The notes under the pieces are model-generated. The model was not told the origin of the DNA. It did no database searches and saw only the letters and a list, made by a program, of their open reading frames with translations. A stretch of 9,373 bases of DNA from an uncultured Christensenella sp. (GTDB lineage Bacteria; Bacillota; Clostridia; Christensenellales; Borkfalkiaceae). Both the position numbers and the translations under genes were made by a program. The first letter of the stretch is position 1; every line of letters begins with the position of its first letter. Positions 5,782-9,373 of this stretch are shown here, piece after piece. The stretch is taken from assembly GCA_910577555.1 (NCBI GenBank), contig CAJTLF010000027.1, forward strand, positions 1-9,373, written 5' to 3'.

Positions 5782-5799
5782 TAGTAAAATATTATACTA
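5782..5799. promoter_or_regulatory. 18-bp imperfect palindrome over divergent -10 boxes
   Basis: TAGTAAAATATTATACTA is symmetric except for one base pair (5787 against 5794). It lies midway between the divergent desulfurase and DUF3343 genes. It contains a minus-strand TATAAT (5791-5796) and a plus-strand TATACT (5793-5798), the likely -10 boxes of the two directions; -35 boxes are poor, which suits regulated promoters. A regulator bound here could control both directions at once. Confidence 0.5.
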
Positions 5800-5814
5800 A
5801 GGTAAGCGGAAATT

Positions 5815-6072
5815 ATGACTGAATTACTTGCCGTTTTCCGTTCGCGGGCACAAGCCGCAGACTGCAATTCGCGGTTGAGAATGAACGGGATTCCTTCCAA
5901 CTTAATAAACACGCCAAAAGAAGCGGGTATCGGCTGCGGGCTGTCCGTAAAAATTCCGCAGAATATGGCGGCGCGGGCAAAAACTATTATACTTAAAGGG
6001 AATTACTCCGCCTTTTACGGATTTTTTGCCATGAAAAATCTGTACGGCAGAATTTTTTTCGGGAGAGTGTGA
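5815..6072 (+). CDS. DUF3343 putative Se/S carrier-like protein
   Basis: The protein has 85 residues. The N-terminal two thirds match the small DUF3343 / putative Se/S carrier family: a ferredoxin-like start LLAVFRSRAQAADCNSRLRMNGIPSNLINTP (4-34), then the family hallmark KEAGIGCGLSVKI (35-47) with C41, followed by a helix NMAARAKTIILKG. The family cysteine is thought to carry sulfur or selenium as a persulfide or selenide. The last 20 residues (YGFFAMKNLYGRIFFGRV) are aromatic and basic, unlike the usual ending as I recall it. It is divergent from a cysteine desulfurase, a natural sulfur donor. The ATG at 5815 has AAGG eleven bases upstream, and TATACT at 5793-5798 implies a very short leader. 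nth follows on the same strand with its own promoter. Confidence 0.75.
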   Translation: MTELLAVFRSRAQAADCNSRLRMNGIPSNLINTPKEAGIGCGLSVKIPQNMAARAKTIILKGNYSAFYGFFAMKNLYGRIFFGRV

Positions 6073-6115
6073 TTGCCGTACTTAGTGCGCCGCGGCGCGG
6101 ATTGCGCTTAAAAGG

Positions 6116-6144
6116 TTGATTTTATATTCGGTTAGTGATAAAAT
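6116..6144 (+). promoter_or_regulatory. Extended -10 promoter of nth, placed for a leaderless start
   Basis: TTGATT (6116-6121), a 17-base spacer and TAAAAT (6139-6144) with the extended TG at 6136-6137 form a good sigma-A promoter. The ATG at 6152 lies seven bases after the -10 box, about where transcription should begin. An in-frame TTG at 6116 that might be taken as a start codon is in fact the -35 box. Confidence 0.55.
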
Positions 6145-6151
6145 TAACGGT

Positions 6152-6781
6152 ATGGAAGCACGAGTTACCGAAAAAATTTTAAAAGAGCTTGAAAATCTTT
6201 ACCCGGACGCCGCACCCGCGCTGCATTTTAACTCCGCGTACGAGCTGCTGGTTGCCGTTATACTCTCGGCGCAATGCACCGACGAGCGGGTAAACAAAGT
6301 TACCGCGGTGTTGTTTCAAAACTACGACACGCCCGAAAAGATGCTGACGCTTACGCAGGAAGAACTGCAAAAATACATATTCTCGTGCGGGTTTTACAGA
6401 AACAAGGCGGCGCACATACTTTCGGCGTCGCGCGATATACTGGACAAGTTCGGCGGGGAAGTGCCGCCTACCCTTGAAGAGATGAGAACGCTTGCGGGGG
6501 TAGGGCAAAAGACGGCGAACGTGGTTTACGCGGTGTGGTTCGGCGGCGACGCGATTGCCGTGGACACGCACGTTTTCAGAGTTTCGAACAGGCTGGGTTT
6601 GGCGGAAGGCAAGACGCCCGCCAAGGTTGAAGACGGGTTGCGGGCGGCGATACCGAAGGAGCTTTGGTCTAAGGCGCACCACTACCTTATTTATCACGGG
6701 CGCAGGATTTGCCATTCGCAAAGACCGGACTGTGCGGGCTGTACGCTTAAAGACGACTGTAAATATTTTAACGGAAAGTAA
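6152..6781 (+). CDS. nth: Endonuclease III (DNA glycosylase/AP lyase)
   Basis: The protein has 209 residues and is a base-excision repair enzyme that removes oxidised pyrimidines and cleaves the abasic site. It has the helix-hairpin-helix LAGVGQKTANVV with catalytic lysine K120, the catalytic aspartate D138 in VDTHVFRV, and an Fe-S loop C187-x6-C194-x2-C197-x5-C203. With the ATG at 6152 as residue 1, all six positions carry the same numbers as in E. coli Nth, which strongly favours this start over the in-frame TTG at 6116. There is no clear Shine-Dalgarno sequence before this ATG, and a promoter sits immediately upstream, so the mRNA may be leaderless. Its stop codon directly precedes a GC-rich hairpin shared with the convergent zinc-ribbon gene. 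It follows DUF3343 on the same strand after 79 bases, but a functional link is not implied. Confidence 0.96.
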   Translation: MEARVTEKILKELENLYPDAAPALHFNSAYELLVAVILSAQCTDERVNKVTAVLFQNYDTPEKMLTLTQEELQKYIFSCGFYRNKAAHILSASRDILDKFGGEVPPTLEEMRTLAGVGQKTANVVYAVWFGGDAIAVDTHVFRVSNRLGLAEGKTPAKVEDGLRAAIPKELWSKAHHYLIYHGRRICHSQRPDCAGCTLKDDCKYFNGK

Positions 6782-6782
6782 G

Positions 6783-6808
6783 AGCCGCGCGGCGAACGCC
6801 GCGCGGCT
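6783..6808. terminator. GC-rich hairpin between convergent genes
   Basis: AGCCGCGCGGCG (6783-6794) and CGCCGCGCGGCT (6797-6808) pair perfectly over 12 bases around AA. On the plus strand TTAATTTATATT and later TTTTT follow, so it can end nth. On the minus strand the U run is weak (CTTACTTT). Its 22-base core at 6785-6806 matches the hairpin at 7513-7534 at 20 positions. Confidence 0.75.
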
Positions 6809-6836
6809 TAATTTATATTATAATATTTTTAAGTAG

Positions 6837-7430
6837 TTACGGCATTATCACGCCGCCCGAAATTATGATTGCTAAATAAACGAAAAAAAGTGTTAAAATC
6901 ATAAACAGCCAGATAGACGTACTGATAGACGAAAGAACTATTCCCGCAATACCCAGCCCCTTACCCGTGCCGAGCTTTTTCGATTTTACAGTGCCTATGA
7001 TGCTGAAGGTCAATCCCAGAACGGTAATCGGCAGGGAAACGAATATACTCTCACTGTCGGTAATAGCCGCAAAAATGAAGATTACGGATAAAAGTGACAG
7101 CACGAAGCCCGCAATCGAAAAGCCGTTGTAAATCCGTTTGACGGGCGCGGGTTTAGGCGCGTAAAGGTTGGGATTTTCAGATTGCGTTCCGTTATTTGCG
7201 GGCGGCGGAACGACGCCCGTCACAAGATAAGTTTTCTGCGGTTCGGGATTGGATACGGGTTCCGTAGCGGGAGTGTCGCTACCCATACCTATATCCGTAT
7301 TGATATCATTTTGAAGTTCGGGAAAAGGTTTGGGCGGCAAGGGTTTGTACGGTCCGTAAGTAGGTATGCCGCAATATTTGCATATGCGAGCGCTGTTTTC
7401 AAGCTCTTTTCCGCAATATCTGCAATACAT
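6837..7430 (-). CDS. Zinc-ribbon and DUF4190 membrane protein, copy A
   Basis: The protein has 197 residues. It begins with a zinc ribbon, C3-x2-C6 ... C17-x2-C20 (YCRYCGKELENSARICKYCG). A long proline-rich linker (about 25-100) follows, then a DUF4190-type membrane domain with helices at about 102-122, 129-148 and 157-185. The GKGLGIAGIVLSSIS motif is typical of that domain. The function of such proteins is not known; they are common in Firmicutes. The linker contains PQKTYLVTGVVPP (64-76), identical in copy B. AAGGAG stands eight bases before the ATG, under a strong TTGACA-17-TATATT promoter. It is convergent with nth. Copy B, its promoter and its terminator have the same layout just upstream, so the two arose by tandem duplication. 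Confidence 0.85.
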   Translation of the reverse strand: MYCRYCGKELENSARICKYCGIPTYGPYKPLPPKPFPELQNDINTDIGMGSDTPATEPVSNPEPQKTYLVTGVVPPPANNGTQSENPNLYAPKPAPVKRIYNGFSIAGFVLSLLSVIFIFAAITDSESIFVSLPITVLGLTFSIIGTVKSKKLGTGKGLGIAGIVLSSISTSIWLFMILTLFFVYLAIIISGGVIMP

Positions 7431-7462
7431 ATACTTTTCTCCTTGAATTATTCTGTATAATT

Positions 7463-7491
7463 AATATACTCCGTTTGGGTCGATTTGTCAA
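7463..7491 (-). promoter_or_regulatory. Sigma-A promoter of zinc-ribbon copy A
   Basis: On the minus strand TTGACA (7486-7491), 17 bases and TATATT (7463-7468) form a near-consensus promoter. The first base of the -35 box is 61 bases before the ATG. The same boxes, spacing and nearly the same distance occur before copy B. Confidence 0.85.
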
Positions 7492-7500
7492 CCTGTGAGA

Positions 7501-7534
7501 AATAAAAAATACCCGCGCGGCGAGTGCCGCGCGG
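7501..7534 (-). terminator. Rho-independent terminator of zinc-ribbon copy B
   Basis: On the minus strand CCGCGCGGC and GCCGCGCGG (7513-7534) pair over nine bases around a four-base loop, followed by GTATTTTTTATT. It lies 41 bases after the stop of copy B and about ten bases ahead of the copy A -35 box, separating the two units. Confidence 0.88.
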
Positions 7535-7575
7535 TCGTTTACGTTAAAATCCGACAATAATTTATCTCACTTTTA

Positions 7576-8034
7576 CTAAATATACAGGACGAAATACGCT
7601 ACGAAGAAAGCCAGCAACAGCACATTTATAATTTTGCCTGCAACAGCCAAACCTTTACCCGAGCCGAGTGTTTTCGATTTTTTTATGCCTATAATGCTGA
7701 AAATTAAGCCGACGAGCGGAACGAGCGCGTAGCAGCTGAAAAACAGGCTTCTCAAAGGAAAGACTATTGTAATTGTCATTGATATGACGGACAGCACGAA
7801 GCCCGCGATTGAATAGCCGTTGTGGTTCTTTTTGTAGGGTGCGGGTTGGGGCGCGTTATCCTTAAACGGTTGTTCTGCGGTTGGGGGAACGACGCCCGTT
7901 ACGAGATAAGTTTTTTGGGGTTGGAGAGAAGTTGACGTAGGTGCATTATTTTCCACCACTCGAGTAATTCCGCCGCAATACCTGCATGCGAAAGCGCCGT
8001 TTTCAAGTGCTTTTCCGCAATACATACAATACAT
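7576..8034 (-). CDS. Zinc-ribbon and DUF4190 membrane protein, copy B
   Basis: The protein has 152 residues and is a paralogue of copy A at 6837. The zinc ribbon is C3-x2-C6 ... C17-x2-C20 (YCMYCGKALENGAFACRYCGG). The linker is shorter (about 22-70) but keeps PQKTYLVTGVVPP (39-51) unchanged. The DUF4190-type domain begins NGYSIAGFVLSVIS (71-84), with helices at about 73-90, 97-116 and 125-151 and the GSGKGLAVAG motif. It ends soon after the last helix, lacking the tail of copy A. The start has an unusually G-rich ribosome binding site (AAAGGGGGG) six bases before the ATG. It lies downstream of tuf on the same strand, but has its own promoter and terminator, so it is probably monocistronic. 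The zinc ribbon should face the cytoplasm; the role is unknown. Confidence 0.85.
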   Translation of the reverse strand: MYCMYCGKALENGAFACRYCGGITRVVENNAPTSTSLQPQKTYLVTGVVPPTAEQPFKDNAPQPAPYKKNHNGYSIAGFVLSVISMTITIVFPLRSLFFSCYALVPLVGLIFSIIGIKKSKTLGSGKGLAVAGKIINVLLLAFFVAYFVLYI

Positions 8035-8064
8035 AGTGTGCCCCCCTTTGCGTTTTATATATTC

Positions 8065-8093
8065 AATATACTTTATTTTGACGTGTTTGTCAA
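8065..8093 (-). promoter_or_regulatory. Sigma-A promoter of zinc-ribbon copy B
   Basis: On the minus strand TTGACA (8088-8093), 17 bases and TATATT (8065-8070) form a near-consensus promoter. The first -35 base is 59 bases before the ATG. It starts about ten bases after the T run of the tuf terminator. Confidence 0.85.
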
Positions 8094-8102
8094 GAGTTAC
8101 GG

Positions 8103-8135
8103 AAAAATATAAGGCGCGGGAAAAACCCGCGCCTT
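8103..8135 (-). terminator. Rho-independent terminator of tuf
   Basis: AAGGCGCGGG (8111-8120) and CCCGCGCCTT (8126-8135) form a perfect ten-pair stem with a five-base loop. On the minus strand ATATTTTT follows. It lies 34 bases after the tuf stop codon. Confidence 0.92.
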
Positions 8136-8169
8136 TCTGCGATAATACTTGATTATTTATTATTATAAA

Positions 8170-9373
8170 TTAAAGAACCTTAACGATGGTACCGGAACCA
8201 ACCGTTCTGCCGCCTTCGCGGATAGCGAAACGGAGCTTTTCTTCAACTGCAACGGGTTTGATAAGCTCAACGGAGATTTCTACGTTATCGCCGGGCATAA
8301 CCATTTCTACGCCTGCGGGAAGTTCGATAGAACCCGTAACGTCGGTAGTTCTGATGAAGAACTGGGGACGATAGTGGTTGAAGAAAGGAGTGTGACGGCC
8401 GCCTTCGTCTGCTTTAAGAACGTAAACCTGAGCGGTGAACTTGGTTGCGGTTTTAACCGAACCGGGTTTAGCAAGAACCTGACCCTTTTCGATACCCTTT
8501 CTGTCGATACCGCGGAGAAGTGCGCCTACATTGAAGCCTGCGATAGCTTCGTCAACGCTCTTGTGGAACATTTCAAGACCGGTGATAACGGTGGAAACGG
8601 GCTTTTCGATAAGACCTACGATTTCAGCGGGGTCGCCTACGTGAGCCGTACCGCGCTCTACTCTACCGGTTGCAACGGTGCCGCGTCCGGAGATGGTGAA
8701 TACGTCTTCAACGGGAAGAAGGAAAGGTTTAGCCGTATCTCTTTCAGGGGTGGGGATATAGCTGTCGATGGTGTCCATAAGCTTGAGAATGCACTGGCAT
8801 TCGGGAGCTGCAAGAACTTCTGCATCGGAGCAACCCGAAGATGCTTTTTCGAGAGCCTTTAAAGCCGAACCTCTGATGATGGGGCAATCTTTGAAGCCCT
8901 GTCCTTCAAGAGTATCGGAAATTTCCATTTCTACGAGTTCGAGAAGTTCGGGGTCGTCCATCTGGTCGCACTTGTTAAGGAAAACGACGATGTAAGGAAC
9001 GCCTACCTGACGGGAAAGCAGAATGTGCTCTCTGGTCTGGGGCATGGGACCGTCGGTTGCCGCAACTACGAGAATTGCGCCGTCCATCTGAGCTGCGCCG
9101 GTAATCATGTTTTTAACGTAGTCTGCGTGTCCCGGGCAGTCAACGTGAGCGTAGTGACGCTTTTCGGTCTGATACTCTACGTGAGCGGTGTTAATTGTTA
9201 TACCACGAGCTTTCTCTTCGGGAGCTTTATCAATCTCGTCGTATCTCATTTTTTCTGCCTGACCTTTGCACGCCATTACCATAGTGATAGCTGCGGTCAG
9301 AGTGGTCTTGCCGTGGTCAACGTGGCCGATTGTGCCGATGTTAACGTGGGGCTTGCTGTTGTCGTACTTAGCC
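8170..9373 (-). CDS. tuf: Translation elongation factor Tu, start codon cut by window edge
   Basis: EF-Tu is the GTPase that brings aminoacyl-tRNA to the ribosome. The frame stays open to the window end. Read from 9372 it gives AKYDNSKPHVNIGTIGHVDHGKTT, and base 9373 is G, so the preceding codon can be the ATG with its first two bases just outside. The full protein would have 401 residues. The GTPase motifs are G1 GHVDHGKT, switch I RGITINTAH, G3 DCPGHADY, G4 NKCD and G5 SALKA. After G5 comes a short Cys-containing insertion (KASSGCSDAEVLAAPECQC) of a kind seen in Clostridia. Domains 2 and 3 are complete, with GRGTVATGRVERG and the C-terminus GSGTIVKVL. Codon use differs from neighbouring genes, as expected for high expression. 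The promoter and any upstream rps/fus genes are outside the window. Confidence 0.98.
   Translation of the reverse strand, partial: AKYDNSKPHVNIGTIGHVDHGKTTLTAAITMVMACKGQAEKMRYDEIDKAPEEKARGITINTAHVEYQTEKRHYAHVDCPGHADYVKNMITGAAQMDGAILVVAATDGPMPQTREHILLSRQVGVPYIVVFLNKCDQMDDPELLELVEMEISDTLEGQGFKDCPIIRGSALKALEKASSGCSDAEVLAAPECQCILKLMDTIDSYIPTPERDTAKPFLLPVEDVFTISGRGTVATGRVERGTAHVGDPAEIVGLIEKPVSTVITGLEMFHKSVDEAIAGFNVGALLRGIDRKGIEKGQVLAKPGSVKTATKFTAQVYVLKADEGGRHTPFFNHYRPQFFIRTTDVTGSIELPAGVEMVMPGDNVEISVELIKPVAVEEKLRFAIREGGRTVGSGTIVKVL

Noticed and set aside
6087..6098. Perfect palindrome GCGCCGCGGCGC between DUF3343 and nth
   Set aside because: It has no loop and no following T run, so it is a poor terminator. 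A GC-only 12-mer is weak evidence for an operator.
8149..8862. Long plus-strand open frame opposite tuf
   Set aside because: It is antisense to the unmistakable EF-Tu coding sequence and its protein has no family features; it follows from tuf codon use.
8170..9282. Treating the ATG at 9282 as the tuf start
   Set aside because: The frame upstream encodes the essential GHVDHGKT loop and continues to the window edge, so 9282 is an internal methionine.

Overview
The window looks like a chromosomal stretch from an uncultured, low-to-mid GC Clostridia-type Firmicute, possibly a Christensenellales-like gut lineage. That placement rests on the EF-Tu sequence, sigma-A promoters of TTGACA-17-TATATT type, AGGAGG-like ribosome binding sites, and Firmicutes-style families (zinc-ribbon/DUF4190 proteins, Se/S-carrier-like DUF3343, XRE regulator). 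The genus is not resolvable by reading. No phage, transposase, CRISPR array, tRNA or rRNA is visible.

Layout. Positions 1-503 are non-coding, with an extreme C-over-G skew in the first 220 bases followed by small repeats and hairpins. Positions 504-1490 (minus) hold an XRE regulator and a short, apparently degenerate sugar-phosphate isomerase/epimerase-like protein. Divergent from the regulator, across an intergenic region with repeated AATAC/GTATT half-sites, is a five-helix membrane protein with a BamE/SmpA-like outer domain (1605-2978). Positions 2982-3694 hold a divergent pair of small proteins of unknown function. Positions 3719-6072 form a sulfur module: a class V aminotransferase/cysteine desulfurase (minus) overlapping cysteine synthase (minus), and divergently a DUF3343 putative Se/S carrier (plus). 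An imperfect 18-bp palindrome lies between the divergent starts. nth (endonuclease III) follows at 6152-6781. Positions 6837-8034 (minus) hold two tandem zinc-ribbon/DUF4190 membrane proteins. Each has its own near-identical promoter plan and a near-identical terminator hairpin, so the whole transcription unit appears duplicated. tuf (EF-Tu, minus) fills 8170 to the window end and lacks only the first two bases of its ATG.

How the genes work together. The strongest functional link is the sulfur module, where sulfur could be removed from cysteine, carried by a small cysteine protein, and cysteine remade by CysK. The regulator and divergent membrane protein are probably a local autoregulated pair. 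nth and tuf are housekeeping genes. The points most worth a second look are the duplicated zinc-ribbon unit with a strictly conserved linker motif, two genes whose promoters imply leaderless mRNAs, the operator-like arrays, the eroded epimerase, and the skewed repeat region at the left end. I see no clear new multi-gene defence or mobile system.
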